From: Tabrizicola aquatica
GTDB lineage: Bacteria > Pseudomonadota > Alphaproteobacteria > Rhodobacterales > Rhodobacteraceae
Assembly: GCF_002900975.1 (NCBI RefSeq)
Contig: NZ_PJON01000002.1
Span: forward strand, 496,001 to 560,000
Reading direction: 5' to 3'
DNA length: 64,000 nucleotides
Below the pieces are notes generated by a model. It had not been told where the DNA came from and made no database searches. It worked only from the letters and a program-made list of their open reading frames with translations. The position numbers and the translations under genes were made by a program. Below, one piece after another: positions 18,626 through 27,582 of this stretch. How positions within the stretch are numbered: position 1 is the first letter of the stretch; each line of letters opens with the position of its first letter.

Positions 18626-18647
18626 GATTCGTTTGGCAGTCTGCCGA

Positions 18648-19439
18648 TCAGGCGTGCTGCTTCTTGCCCTTGATGCCTGCCCAAAGCCGCTTGTTGGTCA
18701 GGTACAGCAGCGTCGACAGGATGATCAGGAAGATCACGCTGACAAAGCCGGCCTGCTTGCGGTCCATCAGCTTGGGCTCGGCCGTCCACATCAGGAAGGC
18801 GGACACATCCTCGGCCATGTGATGCACGGTGGCGGGGTGGCCGTCGGCATAGGTCACCTGGTCATCGGACAGCGGCGGGGCCATCGCGATCCAGCCGCCC
18901 GGGAAGGCGGTGTTCGCATAGAAGAAGGACCCGAACTCTTCCTTCTCTTCGCCGGTATAGCCGGTGAGGATCGAGTAGATGTATTCCGGTCCGCCCATGC
19001 CCTTGAACAGCTGGTTCATCCCCGTGCCGTAAGGCCCGTGGAAGCCAGCGCGGGCCTTGGCCATCATCGACAGGTCCGGTGCGCCGGCGTTGTTGTTGGC
19101 CGGGAAGTTGTCGGTCGGCAGGCCCTCACGGTCCTCGCCGGTTTCCTTGTCGGTCACGGTGAACTGCGTCGCATAGGCGCGCACCTGGTCTTCGGGCAGG
19201 CCGGGGCCGCCCTCGTCCGACAGGGTGCGCAGCGGGACGTATTTCAGACCGTGGCAGCCCGAGCAGACCTCGGTATAGACCTGAAGGCCGCGCTGCAGCT
19301 GGAACTGGTCGAACTTGCCGAACGGACCTTCGTGGGCAAAGTCGATGTCCTCGATATGCCCTTCTTCCCCGGCAGCGAGGGCAAGCCCCGCCGTCAGGAC
19401 CAGTGCCGAAGCGGCGGTGAGTGCGATTTTCCTGAACAT
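18648..19439 (-). CDS. petC: Cytochrome c1 of the bc1 complex
   Basis: The 263-residue membrane-anchored c-type cytochrome passes electrons from the Rieske protein to soluble cytochrome c. It has a signal peptide ([22 protein letters not shown]), the haem-binding CSGCH at about residue 57, an axial-Met region, and a single C-terminal membrane anchor ([17 protein letters not shown]). An AAGGA site precedes the ATG at 19437-19439; a longer frame extending into petB is only a shadow. It is the last gene of the petABC operon. Confidence 0.96.
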   Translation of the reverse strand: MFRKIALTAASALVLTAGLALAAGEEGHIEDIDFAHEGPFGKFDQFQLQRGLQVYTEVCSGCHGLKYVPLRTLSDEGGPGLPEDQVRAYATQFTVTDKETGEDREGLPTDNFPANNNAGAPDLSMMAKARAGFHGPYGTGMNQLFKGMGGPEYIYSILTGYTGEEKEEFGSFFYANTAFPGGWIAMAPPLSDDQVTYADGHPATVHHMAEDVSAFLMWTAEPKLMDRKQAGFVSVIFLIILSTLLYLTNKRLWAGIKGKKQHA

Positions 19440-19453
19440 GCTCAGTTCCTTTC

Positions 19454-20791
19454 TCACTCGGCCGCGACGGTTTTGGTGCCGCCGACGTTCGGCGCGTAGT
19501 GCGCGTTGAAGTCTTCCTCGATCGTGGCCGGCTGAGGCAGCGGCTTTTCGATCACGCCCAAGAGCGGCAGGATCACCAGGAAGTAGGCGAACCAGTAGGC
19601 CGAGGCGATCAGCGAGATCGTGGCATAGGGCTCGTCCGCCGGCATGGCGCCGCACCACATCAGGACGATGAAGTCGACGACCAGCAGGGCGAACCACCAC
19701 TTGAACATCGGGCGATAGCGGCCCGACCGCACCGAGGAAGTGTCCAGCCAGGGCGCCAGCGCCATGACCGCGATAGCCCCGAACATCGCCAGAACGCCGA
19801 AGAACTTGGCGTCGATGATGCCGAAGGACAGCCACTCGGCCGCGATCACGATCCAGACGTCGGCCGTAAAGGCACGCAGGATCGCGTAGAACGGCAGGAA
19901 GTACCATTCCGGGACGATGTGCGCGGGCGTCGAAAGCGGGTTCGCCTCGATATAGTTGTCGGGGTGGCCCAGGTAGTTCGGCATGAAGCCGACGATGGCG
20001 AAGAACACCGCCAGGATCACGGCCAGCGCGAACAGGTCCTTGATCACGAAGTAGGGCCAGAACGGCACGGTGTCACGCTCGGCCTCTTCCTTGGAGCCGC
20101 GGCGGACTTCAACCCCGGTCGGGTTGTTGTTGCCGGTGGTGTGGAAGGCCCAGATATGCACCGCGACAAGGGCCGCGATGACGAAGGGCAGCAGATAGTG
20201 CAGCGAGAAGAAGCGGTTCAGCGTGGCGTTGTCCACCGCCGGGCCGCCCAGCAGCCAGGTCTGGATCGGTTCGCCAATGCCCGGGATCGCGCCGAAGAGG
20301 CCGGTGATCACGGTTGCACCCCAGAAGGACATCTGACCCCAGGGCAGAACATAGCCCATGAAGGCGGTGCCCATCATCAGAAGGTAGATCAGCATGCCGA
20401 TGATCCAGGTGATCTCGCGCGGGGCCTTGTAGGACCCGTAGTAGAGACCACGGAAGATGTGCAGGTAGACCGCGAAGAAGAACAGCGAGGCGCCGTTCAT
20501 GTGCAGGTAGCGGATGAAGTAGCCGCCGTTCACGTTGCGCATGATATGCTCGATCGACGCGAAGGCGTAGTCGACATGCGGGGTGTAGTGCATCACCAGG
20601 ATGATGCCGGTGACGATCTGCAACGCAAGGCAGAAGGTCAGGACGATGCCCCAGATCCACATCCAGTTCAGGTTCTTGGGCGTGGGGATCATGATGGTGT
20701 CGTACAGCAGCCCCACGATGGGCAGCCGCTTGTGCAGCCAGCGCTGGCCCGAGGTCTTGGGCTCGTAATGGTCGTGCGGAATTCCGGCCAT
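19454..20791 (-). CDS. petB: Cytochrome b of the bc1 complex
   Basis: A 445-residue integral membrane subunit with two b haems and the quinol-oxidising (Qo) and quinone-reducing (Qi) sites. Visible landmarks are [10 protein letters not shown] near the N-terminus, [17 protein letters not shown] (Qo helix), and the essential PEWY motif in [16 protein letters not shown]. Haem-ligand His residues occur in [11 protein letters not shown] and [20 protein letters not shown] helices. The length equals that of Rhodobacter FbcB. It starts 12 bases after petA and ends 14 bases before petC. Confidence 0.97.
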   Translation of the reverse strand: MAGIPHDHYEPKTSGQRWLHKRLPIVGLLYDTIMIPTPKNLNWMWIWGIVLTFCLALQIVTGIILVMHYTPHVDYAFASIEHIMRNVNGGYFIRYLHMNGASLFFFAVYLHIFRGLYYGSYKAPREITWIIGMLIYLLMMGTAFMGYVLPWGQMSFWGATVITGLFGAIPGIGEPIQTWLLGGPAVDNATLNRFFSLHYLLPFVIAALVAVHIWAFHTTGNNNPTGVEVRRGSKEEAERDTVPFWPYFVIKDLFALAVILAVFFAIVGFMPNYLGHPDNYIEANPLSTPAHIVPEWYFLPFYAILRAFTADVWIVIAAEWLSFGIIDAKFFGVLAMFGAIAVMALAPWLDTSSVRSGRYRPMFKWWFALLVVDFIVLMWCGAMPADEPYATISLIASAYWFAYFLVILPLLGVIEKPLPQPATIEEDFNAHYAPNVGGTKTVAAE

Positions 20792-20803
20792 GTCTAAAGA
20801 TCC

Positions 20804-21382
20804 TTACCCGAGCTTGATCGTGGTTTCGTCGAAGAAGGCGGCGACGGGAACGTCAAGGTTCCGGGGCGCCGGTCCTTTGCGGATGCGACCCGCCGTATCG
20901 TAGTGCGAGCCGTGGCAGGGGCAGAACCAGCCGCCGAACTCACCGGCGCCATCGCCCAGCGGAACGCAGCCCAGGTGCGTGCAGACGCCCATCATCACCA
21001 GCCACTCGCCGGCTTCGTCCAGCGTGCGGTTCACGTCCGAGGCATCGGCCCCCGGCTTGTTCGCGTTCTGCGCCTGCGCGTCGATGATCGTCGGATCGGT
21101 CAGCTCGGTCGCCCGGGCGGCTTCGATCTCTTCCGCGGTGCGGCGGCGGATGAACACCGGCTTGCCCAGCCATTTCACCGTCAGCTGCGTCCCCTGCTCG
21201 ACCGCCGAGACGTCGACCAGGATCGAGGCCAGCGCCTGCACGTCGGCCGAAGGGTTCATCTGGTTGACCAGCGGCCAGACGGCGGCACCCGTGGCCACCG
21301 CGCCGGCACCAGCCGTTGCGTAGTACAGGAAATCCCGCCGAGTGCCTTGGCCGGTGCCTGCGTGATCGTCTGCGTGGGACAC
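20804..21382 (-). CDS. petA: Rieske iron-sulfur protein of the bc1 complex
   Basis: The 192-residue [2Fe-2S] subunit. Cluster ligands lie in CTHLGCVP and CPCHGSHYD, and the disulfide Cys are included in these boxes. The N-terminus [22 protein letters not shown] contains a twin-arginine export motif (TRRDFLY) ahead of the membrane anchor. The start is GTG at 21380-21382 with GGGGAGA upstream, giving a near-identical N-terminus to Rhodobacter FbcF; an ATG at 21448 would add an unrelated 22-residue extension. It is the first gene of petABC; the promoter must lie in 21383-21561, where no hexamers stood out. Confidence 0.96.
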   Translation of the reverse strand: MSHADDHAGTGQGTRRDFLYYATAGAGAVATGAAVWPLVNQMNPSADVQALASILVDVSAVEQGTQLTVKWLGKPVFIRRRTAEEIEAARATELTDPTIIDAQAQNANKPGADASDVNRTLDEAGEWLVMMGVCTHLGCVPLGDGAGEFGGWFCPCHGSHYDTAGRIRKGPAPRNLDVPVAAFFDETTIKLG

Positions 21383-21561
21383 GAGATCTTCTCCCCTTTC
21401 AGGCCGGTGATGCCGACCCATATGACGTGAGGGGCAATGGTAACCCATGCCCCGACGAGGGCGTATCTAGCCAAGGCTTTCGCACTCGTCCAGCGGACAA
21501 AGGCGCGCAGGCGGCGTATTCTGTGGGCTGCGGGCCTTGTTGTTGCGTGTTGGACGCGGGA

Positions 21562-22170
21562 TCAGGGCGCGGGGTGGGTGGCCACCATCGCGGGCCGGGC
21601 CGCAAAGTCGCGCCACCAGGCCGCCAGCGCGGGGTGATCGCGCGCCCAGTCGCGCTCGGCATGGCGCAGGTCCAGGTAGCCCAGCGCGCAGCCCAGGGCG
21701 ATGTGGCCCATGTCCAGCGGACCGACAAGGTTGCTCATCCAGCGGTCCTCGACCGCGGCCAGGGCGCGGGCGATCTTCTGCCACTGCGCCTCGACCCATT
21801 CAGAGGAGCGGCTGGCCTCGGGGCGGACGTGCACCTCGTACCGCATGAGGACCGCGGCCTCGGCGATGCCGTCGCCGGTCGCTTCGATGACAAGGGTGTC
21901 CCAAAGATGCGGCGAGGCGGGATAAAGGCCCGCGTGCAGAAGGTCGTCCAGGTAGCGGGTGATGACCCGGCTGTCGTAAAGGGTCGGGCCGTCGGGCCGC
22001 TCCAGCGCGGGGATCTTGCCCAGGGGGTTGCGGTCCACCGGCAGCGTGCCGGGGTCCAGCGGGCTGCCCGAGGCGGGGACCAGCGTGACCCGGTCGGTGG
22101 CCCCGGCTTCGTGGAGGAGGACCGTCACCTTCCGAACGAAGGGCGACAGGGGGGCGTGGTAGAGCTTCAT
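21562..22170 (-). CDS. Glutathione S-transferase family protein (second)
   Basis: A 202-residue GST. The N-terminal thioredoxin-like fold starts MKLYHAPLSPFVRKVTVLL (Ser/Phe in the catalytic loop), with NPLGKIPALERPDG and LYDSRVITRYL as the glutathione-binding segments. The C-terminal all-helical domain has WMSNLVGPLDMGHIALGCAL. It resembles the bacterial stringent-starvation-like/GST clade more than the GST at 13.8 kb. It overlaps the small gene upstream by four bases (ATGA), so the two are co-translated. Confidence 0.88.
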   Translation of the reverse strand: MKLYHAPLSPFVRKVTVLLHEAGATDRVTLVPASGSPLDPGTLPVDRNPLGKIPALERPDGPTLYDSRVITRYLDDLLHAGLYPASPHLWDTLVIEATGDGIAEAAVLMRYEVHVRPEASRSSEWVEAQWQKIARALAAVEDRWMSNLVGPLDMGHIALGCALGYLDLRHAERDWARDHPALAAWWRDFAARPAMVATHPAP

Positions 22171-22472
22171 TCCCCGGTCCCCCGCAAACGCAGGCGGGCG
22201 ATCAGGCCGGCGTCAATCTCGTAGCTGCGGCCCCGGAAGCGGATCACCCGGCGAGTGCGGGCGGCAAGGTTGGTCTGGCGATCCTCGGCCCGGTCGGCGG
22301 GGCGGTGGACGGCCAGCCCCTCATCCATCGCATCCAGCGCGTCCTCGGCCCGCTGGTCGGTGCGGCCGGGGTGGGTGGCCGCGCGGACCCAGCGGGTCAC
22401 GGCCCAGGTAGTCGTCGCGACCAGGCCGAAGCGGACGGCGAGGGGGATCAGGGGGGCAAGGGGCAGGGGCAT
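22167..22472 (-). CDS. Hypothetical small membrane protein
   Basis: A 101-residue protein I do not recognise. It begins with a hydrophobic stretch (MPLPLAPLIPLAVRFGLVA) that could be one membrane segment or an uncleaved signal, followed by a polar, Arg-rich region with RVIRFRGRSYEIDAGLIARL near the end. Its stop overlaps the start of the GST gene by four bases, which supports it being translated. Function unknown. Confidence 0.6.
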   Translation of the reverse strand: MPLPLAPLIPLAVRFGLVATTTWAVTRWVRAATHPGRTDQRAEDALDAMDEGLAVHRPADRAEDRQTNLAARTRRVIRFRGRSYEIDAGLIARLRLRGTGE

Positions 22473-22744
22473 GGGAACCTCCGGGCTGCTGGGGGACTGT
22501 AGGGCCGGAGGGGGTGGAGTGTAAACTGGCCCGTGATGTGTCCACGGTGGACCGAACGGGGATTTCTTTTGGTTTCAGGTGCTTGAGCGTGGGCAGTAAC
22601 GGAAAATTAACGGCTGGTCGAGGGCCGCGCGCGACGATTTCGGCGCGCAAGCGGGGCGGGTCTCGGGACATTGGGCGCGGGGGGGTGAACCGCTGGGCCG
22701 CTTTCCGCCCCCCGGGGGAGAGAGCAGGCTGACACGAACCGGGG

Positions 22745-23465
22745 GGCTGGCGGAGGATAGGTGGTCAGGTTTGCCCCGTTACCTGGCACAGGCCGACCTT
22801 GGGTGAGGCGGGACCCAGGCTTTGACCGGTGCTGACGCAAACCGGGCAGGCGGGACGCGATAAGTTGGTCATGACCTGACCCGTTCCCGAGGCACAGTTC
22901 GCGCTTGAGTTCGGCGGAGCCTGTGCTTGGGGGCGGGGTGGTGGCTGACGGGAGCCAGCGAGGCTTGGGGAAGGAAGGTCGGTTCATGCCTGACCCGTTA
23001 CCCGGACACGGTCCGCGCTTGCGTGCGGCGAGGTTTGTGTTTGGGGGCCGGGGCGGTGGTGGCTGACGGGAACCGGAGAGGCTGAGAAGGAAGGTTGGTC
23101 TGGTCTGACCCTTTCCCAAGGCAAAGTTCGCGCGTGGGTGCAGCGGCGCTTGTGCTTGGGGCCGAGGCGGCTGGGAGAGGAAGGGTGGTTTTTGCCTGAC
23201 CCGTTTTGCAAGGCACAGTCTGCGCGTGGGTGCGTCATGGCCTTTGCTTTTGGGCCGGGCAGGGGGATGACTTGAGCCGGGTAGGCCGGAAGAGGAAGGG
23301 TGGTCCTGGCTTGACCCGGTGCCCAAGGCGCAGTTCGCGCGCGGGTGCAGCGGGGCCTGTGCCTGGAGGCCGGGCGCGGGCTGACCGGGGCCGGGGGGCA
23401 GAAACAAGGCAATCCGGCGCGGGCCTGACCAGTTCCAGGTCGAAGTCCGCGTCTTGTTACGGCGA
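22745..23465. repeat. Degenerate ~114-bp tandem repeat array, non-coding
   Basis: Seven occurrences of an anchor like CCTGACCCGTT lie at about 22772, 22876, 22990, 23105, 23196, 23311 and 23425, i.e. spacings of 104, 114, 115, 91, 115 and 114 bases. Each unit continues with AGGCACAGTTCGCGC, then a GC-rich loop, CCTGTGCTTGGGG, GGCTGACGGGAACCGG and AGGAAGGTTGGT. In several units AGGCACAG can pair with CTGTGCTT, and in one unit both arms differ but still pair (AGGCGCAG/CTGTGCCT). The 115- and 91-base periods shift the frame, so it is not a protein repeat. The flanks 22473-22744 and 23466-23552 hold no gene. Confidence 0.75.
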
Positions 23466-23552
23466 GGCCACGGCTTAGGGCCGGGGCCGCCCGTGGCGCC
23501 CGCGCCGCGACCTGGGGCGCGGCCGTCCTGCACAATCTCAACGGGGGCGGGC

Positions 23553-24023
23553 TCAACGGGGGCGGGTCAGCCAGTCGTTGACCGCGCGGGCCATCGCTTC
23601 CGGGCGCCGGCCGCTGGTGTAATAGCTGGTGAAGGGGACAACCTCGGGCGGGTCGCGCAGGTCCAGCTCCATCCGGTAGGTGGTGCCGTCGCCGTCGGTG
23701 CTGACCCCGACGCGCGCCTGGTCCAGCCGATCCAGCGCGTGCGTCGCAATGGTCAGGCCCAGGACCGAGCGGCGGGTTCGGGTCACGGTGCCGGTGCTGC
23801 GGTCGAAGGTCAGGCGCACCCGCTGCACCATCAGCGCCCCGATCAGGACCGGCACGCCGACACCGACCAGAAGCATCATTGCCCCGCCGAACCCCTCACC
23901 CGAGGCAAGGAGCGCCATGCCGCCAAAGGCAAAGACCAGCGCCATGACGATCATCAGGATGCCGATCAGCCAGGGCTGGTCCTCGATCATCAGACTCTGG
24001 TCAGTGTCGTGGATGATCTTCAT
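23553..24023 (-). CDS. Hypothetical membrane protein with two transmembrane segments
   Basis: A 156-residue protein without a recognised family. After a short N-terminus (MKIIHDTDQSLMIED) there are two membrane helices (about 18-40 and 44-66: PWLIGILMIVMALVFAFGG and GAMMLLVGVGVPVLIGALMV), then a beta-rich soluble domain (RVRLTFDRSTGTVTRTRRSV...TYRMELDL) that looks like the photosystem-assembly/bacterial-PH type folds seen after paired helices. Its start overlaps the stop of the upstream paiB-like gene by four bases. Function unknown. Confidence 0.65.
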   Translation of the reverse strand: MKIIHDTDQSLMIEDQPWLIGILMIVMALVFAFGGMALLASGEGFGGAMMLLVGVGVPVLIGALMVQRVRLTFDRSTGTVTRTRRSVLGLTIATHALDRLDQARVGVSTDGDGTTYRMELDLRDPPEVVPFTSYYTSGRRPEAMARAVNDWLTRPR

Positions 24024-24640
24024 GGCAAGTCCCGCATCAGAGCGGCGATCTCTTGCGCGGTGGCATTGCCCTTGGACAGGGCCTCGGCGGCGCGGGCGCG
24101 GACCTCGGCCGGTTTGTTCTGGTTCAGCTTCCAGGTGCCTTCGACCGAGGTCACATGAAAGCGGAAGGGCAGGATCATCCGCATCATCCGTGGCATCGCG
24201 CCTTCGGTCATCTTGGCGCTGGTCCAGGGGCGCTTGTCGGTGATTCGGGATTCATGCTCGGCCGACAGGGCATCGACATGGGGGCGCAGGGCGTCCTCGG
24301 GCAGCGGTTCCAGCGTGCCGCGCAGGTGGACGGCGACGTAGTTCCAGGTCGGGACATGGTCGGGCACCTGGTCATGCGGGCCGTACCAGTCGGGCGAGAT
24401 ATAGGCGTCAGGCCCCGAGACGGCGAGGAGGGCGGGGGCGGGAAGGCCGGTGCGGGCGATGGGATTCGAGCGGGCCAGATGCAGGTCGGCAAAGCTGGCG
24501 TCGGCGTTCAGGAGGAACGGGATATGGGCGGCAAGCGGGCCGTCGGCGCCGTTCACGGAAAGCAGGCCAAAGCCCCGGGCGCGGGCGAAGGCCAGGTTCT
24601 TGTCGCGCGGGTCCTGACGGAAGGCGGGATTGGGGTGCAT
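24020..24640 (-). CDS. FMN-binding negative transcriptional regulator (PaiB family)
   Basis: A 206-residue flavin-reductase-like split-barrel protein of the PaiB family. Typical text includes MHPNPAFR at the N-terminus, GFGLLSVNGADGPLAAHIPFLL, HLARSNP, and YISPDWYG followed by VPTWNYVAVHLRGTL. PaiB of Bacillus was described as a negative regulator of sporulation and protease genes; most proteobacterial members are uncharacterised and may be FMN/haem-utilisation enzymes. The gene is upstream of, and overlaps, the unknown membrane gene. Confidence 0.85.
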   Translation of the reverse strand: MHPNPAFRQDPRDKNLAFARARGFGLLSVNGADGPLAAHIPFLLNADASFADLHLARSNPIARTGLPAPALLAVSGPDAYISPDWYGPHDQVPDHVPTWNYVAVHLRGTLEPLPEDALRPHVDALSAEHESRITDKRPWTSAKMTEGAMPRMMRMILPFRFHVTSVEGTWKLNQNKPAEVRARAAEALSKGNATAQEIAALMRDLP

Positions 24641-24803
24641 GTGATTCTTTCGGCCGCGTCTGAGTGCAGGTCAAAACCCTTCGCGCGGTTTTGCAAATCT
24701 TTTTGAAAGGATTTGGGGACGGGCGAGGCTGCTCCTCGTGCGACGTCGTCTTGTCGTCGCGGGACAGCGAGGCGTGACGCCGTCATCGACGAGCGGCGGC
24801 CAA

Positions 24804-24835
24804 GGAAAAGGCCGCCGAGGTTTCCCTGGGCGGCC
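24804..24835 (-). terminator. Terminator after rpmJ
   Basis: On the minus strand GGCCGCCCAGG pairs with CCTCGGCGGCC across a GAAA tetraloop (24835-24810), followed by TTTTCC. It begins about 25 bases after the L36 stop. Confidence 0.9.
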
Positions 24836-24860
24836 CGTTAGTCCATCTGCCGGAAGCGGC

Positions 24861-24986
24861 TTAGCCCTGGCGGGCCTTGTAGCGCTTCTGCGTCTTGTTG
24901 ATCACATAGACGCGGCCTTTGCGGCGCACGACCTGGCAATCGCGATGACGCGTCTTCAGCGAGCGGAGCGAGTTTGCAACCTTCAT
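24861..24986 (-). CDS. rpmJ: 50S ribosomal protein L36
   Basis: A 41-residue ribosomal protein, [20 protein letters not shown]... ending [11 protein letters not shown]. This is the type-B (zinc-ligand-poor) L36: only one Cys is left where zinc-binding forms have three Cys and a His. AGGAG precedes the ATG at the right spacing, and a terminator follows. It stands alone here, as the type-B gene usually does outside the main ribosomal operons. Confidence 0.95.
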   Translation of the reverse strand: MKVANSLRSLKTRHRDCQVVRRKGRVYVINKTQKRYKARQG

Positions 24987-25052
24987 CAGGCTTCTCCTGT
25001 CGCGGCGCGTCTGCGCCGATTGAAAACAACGTGCCCCTTGCGGAGCGGTGAA

Positions 25053-25127
25053 TGGTGGGCGGTACTGGGATCGAACCAGTGGCCACTACGATGTCAACGT
25101 AGTGCTCTACCGCTGAGCTAACCGCCC
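25053..25127 (-). tRNA. tRNA-Val (anticodon GAC)
   Basis: The minus strand folds into a full cloverleaf: acceptor GGGCGGT/ACCGCCC, D-arm GCTC...GAGC, anticodon stem CTACG/CGTAG with loop TTGACAT (GAC), T-arm with GGTTCGATCC, and an encoded CCA end. Confidence 0.96.
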
Positions 25128-25289
25128 ACTTTCCCTGTTCGGCCGCCTTGGTCCCCTTCGGTGAAACGAAAAGGACGCGGGGCGATCCGCGTCGGTCGGG
25201 GGGTCTATACTGACAAGTGCGGGGGCCTGCAAGGGGTTTTGGCTTTCAGGATAATGGGGCTATATCGAAGGGGAACGGAAGGACAGCCC

Positions 25290-26162
25290 TTGCCCGAGAT
25301 TGCCACCCAGACCACCGAGGCCTTCGTGCTGCATCGCCCCGTCCGGGTGGCCGGGCCGGTGATCTTCGCCTCGCCGCATTCGGGGCGGGATTACCCGAAA
25401 AGCTTTCTGGCCCAGGCGCTGCTGGATGCGGCGGCGATCCGGTCGTCCGAGGATGCCTTTGTGGACGAGCTGTTCGATTGCGCGCCGGGTCTGGGGGCGC
25501 CGCTTCTGGCGGCGCGGGTGCCGCGGGCCTATCTGGACCTGAACCGGGCGGCCGATGAACTGGACCCGGCGGTGATCGAGGGGATCAACCGGGTGCCGCA
25601 CAATCCCCGGGTTGCGTCGGGCCTGGGGGTGATTCCCCGCGTGGTGGCCGGGGGGCGGGCGATCTATCGCGGCAAGCTGCCCCTGGCCGAGGCGGAAGCG
25701 CGGTTGCGGCGGTACTGGCATCCCTATCACCAGGCGCTGGCGGCGCTGGTCGAGGAGACGCGGGCGGTCCATGGTCAGGCGGTGCTGATCGACTGCCACT
25801 CGATGCCGCACGAGGCGATCGAGGCGCATACCCGGCCGGGCCACAACCGGCCCGAAGTGGTGCTGGGAGACCGCTATGGCGTGGCGGCGGGGCGCGAGGT
25901 GATGGAGCGGATCGAGGCGGCCTTTGCCGGGGCGGGACTGCGGGTGGGGCGGAATGCTCCGTTCGCGGGGGCCTATGTGGCGCAGGCCTATGGCCGGCCG
26001 TCGCGCGGGGTGCATGTGGTGCAGGTCGAGATTGATCGGGCGCTGTACATGGACGAGGTGCGGGTCGAGCCGCTGGCGGGGTTCGAGGCGTTCCGCAGCC
26101 TGATTGCCGGTGTGGTGGCCGAACTGGTGCGGCCGTCTGGCGTGGCGCTGGCGGCGGAGTGA
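25290..26162 (+). CDS. N-formylglutamate amidohydrolase family protein
   Basis: A 290-residue FGase-family (HutG-like) zinc amidohydrolase. Characteristic segments are IFASPHSGRDYP (about 22-33; metal/substrate His), EDAFVDELFDCAPGLGAPLL, RAYLDLNRAADELDP, and the catalytic IDCHSMPHE (about 168-176). The start is a TTG at 25290 with GGAAGGA upstream, giving MPEIATQTTEAF, the normal N-terminus of Rhodobacteraceae members; longer frames run into the tRNA region. It may take part in histidine degradation or N-formyl amino-acid turnover, but no hut genes are nearby. Confidence 0.88.
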   Translation: MPEIATQTTEAFVLHRPVRVAGPVIFASPHSGRDYPKSFLAQALLDAAAIRSSEDAFVDELFDCAPGLGAPLLAARVPRAYLDLNRAADELDPAVIEGINRVPHNPRVASGLGVIPRVVAGGRAIYRGKLPLAEAEARLRRYWHPYHQALAALVEETRAVHGQAVLIDCHSMPHEAIEAHTRPGHNRPEVVLGDRYGVAAGREVMERIEAAFAGAGLRVGRNAPFAGAYVAQAYGRPSRGVHVVQVEIDRALYMDEVRVEPLAGFEAFRSLIAGVVAELVRPSGVALAAE

Positions 26163-26189
26163 AGATTTTTCTGCGAAAAATCAGGTGAC

Positions 26190-27446
26190 TTACCGCAGCG
26201 CGCGGCCCTTGATGATTGCCTCGGCGCCGAACTTGGCGCGAATCGCGTCGGTGGCGCGTTCGGCGGCGGCGCGGCGGGTGGCGCCGGGGTCCAGGAGGTC
26301 CTGGGAGAGGTCGGCCTGATCCTCGGGGGCAAGGTCGGAGATGCCGACACCGATCAGGCGGAAGGGGCCGCTGGTGCCGGCATGGTCGAAGAGGTCGCGC
26401 GCGGCGCGGTAGATGCGGTCGGTCAGCTGCGTGGGATCGGTCAGCGCGTGGCGGCGGGTGACCAGCTGGAAATCCTTGCGCTTCAGTTTCAGCGTCACCG
26501 TACGCCCCGCCAGCCGCTTGGCCTTGGCGCGGTCGGCGACCTGCTCGGACAGCCGCCAGAGATGGCCGTCGAGAAGGTCGGGATCCGAAGTATCCTCGAA
26601 GAAGGTGGTTTCCTTGGAGATCGACTTCGGCCGCTCGTCGCGTTGTACGCGCCGCGTGTCGAGGCCGCGGGCAAGGTGCCAGAGGCGGTCGCCCATGCTG
26701 CCAAACCGCGCGCCGAGGTCGGCGCGGTCCCAGCGCAGAAGATCGGCGATGGCGCGGATGCCGGCCTGTTCCAGCGCGGTCTGGGTTGCCTGGCCTACGC
26801 CCCAGATGATGCGGACCGGCTTTGGGCGCAGGAAGGCCTCGGTCTCGGCCTTGCCGATCACGGAAAAGCCGCGCGGTTTGTCGAGGTCGGAGGCGATCTT
26901 GGCCAGGAACTTGTTGTGCGACAGGCCGATGGAGCCGGTGAGGCCCAGCTCATCCTCCATCCGCTTGGTCAGGCGGGCCAGGAGGACGGCGGGCGCAGCG
27001 CCGTGCAGGCGGGCGGTGCCGGTCAGGTCGAGGAAGGCCTCGTCCAGAGACAGGGGTTCGATGGCGGGGGTCAACTCCTCCATCATCGCGCGGATGGCGC
27101 GGGAGGCTTCGGTGTAGGCGGCGAAGCGGGGCTTCACCACCACCGCCTCGGGGCAGAGTTTAAGGGCCTGAAACATCGGCATGGCCGAGCGGACGCCCTT
27201 GATCCGGGCGATGTAGCAGCAGGTGGAGACGACGCCGCGCTGCCCGCCGCCGACGATGACGGGCTGGTCGCGCAGGCTGGGGTTGTCGCGTTTCTCGACC
27301 GAGGCATAGAAGGCGTCGCAGTCCATGTGGGCGATGGAAAGCTGCGTCAGTTCCGTATGGCTGACCATCCGGGGCGAGCGGCAGGCCGGGCAGCGCGGGG
27401 CTGCGCTTTCGATCACGGTCAGGCAGTCGCGGCAGAGGCTGGGCAT
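26190..27446 (-). CDS. dinB: DNA polymerase IV with N-terminal zinc finger
   Basis: A 418-residue Y-family error-prone polymerase for lesion bypass. The catalytic carboxylates are in MDCDAFYASVEKRD (about 41-54) and PLSLDEAFLDLTG (about 130-142), and the little-finger domain (about 270-380) contains SKETTFFED. The first 25 residues hold two CxxC pairs (CRDC, CPAC), a zinc-ribbon extension seen in many alphaproteobacterial DinB proteins. It is convergent with the FGase gene, 27 bases apart. No LexA box was recognised upstream. Confidence 0.94.
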   Translation of the reverse strand: MPSLCRDCLTVIESAAPRCPACRSPRMVSHTELTQLSIAHMDCDAFYASVEKRDNPSLRDQPVIVGGGQRGVVSTCCYIARIKGVRSAMPMFQALKLCPEAVVVKPRFAAYTEASRAIRAMMEELTPAIEPLSLDEAFLDLTGTARLHGAAPAVLLARLTKRMEDELGLTGSIGLSHNKFLAKIASDLDKPRGFSVIGKAETEAFLRPKPVRIIWGVGQATQTALEQAGIRAIADLLRWDRADLGARFGSMGDRLWHLARGLDTRRVQRDERPKSISKETTFFEDTSDPDLLDGHLWRLSEQVADRAKAKRLAGRTVTLKLKRKDFQLVTRRHALTDPTQLTDRIYRAARDLFDHAGTSGPFRLIGVGISDLAPEDQADLSQDLLDPGATRRAAAERATDAIRAKFGAEAIIKGRALR

Positions 27447-27526
27447 GGCGCAAGGCTAACATGCCGTGCGGGGGCTTGGGGAGATGGGAACCGCGGGGCC
27501 TGGATAGGACGCGCACGATGGGCGCA

Positions 27527-27558
27527 GAAAAATGCCCGCCCCGGCGACCGGGGCGGGC
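27527..27558 (-). terminator. Terminator after the terC gene
   Basis: GCCCGCCCCGG (minus) pairs with CCGGGGCGGGC over a 3-base loop (27558-27534) and is followed by ATTTTTC. It begins about 25 bases after the stop of the TerC gene. Confidence 0.92.
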
Positions 27559-27582
27559 GTCAGTTTCACCGGACGGGCGGTC

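Noticed and set aside
22607-23533. Long minus-strand open frame of about 308 codons through the tandem repeat region
   Set aside because: Repeat periods of 115 and 91 bases shift the frame between units, both strands are open only because of high G+C, and there is no ribosome binding site or family match.
24675-24710. Inverted repeat CAAAACC/GGTTTTG followed by CAAATCTTTTTG
   Set aside because: Terminator-like on the plus strand, but no plus-strand gene ends there; it may be part of the paiB promoter region, which could not be shown.
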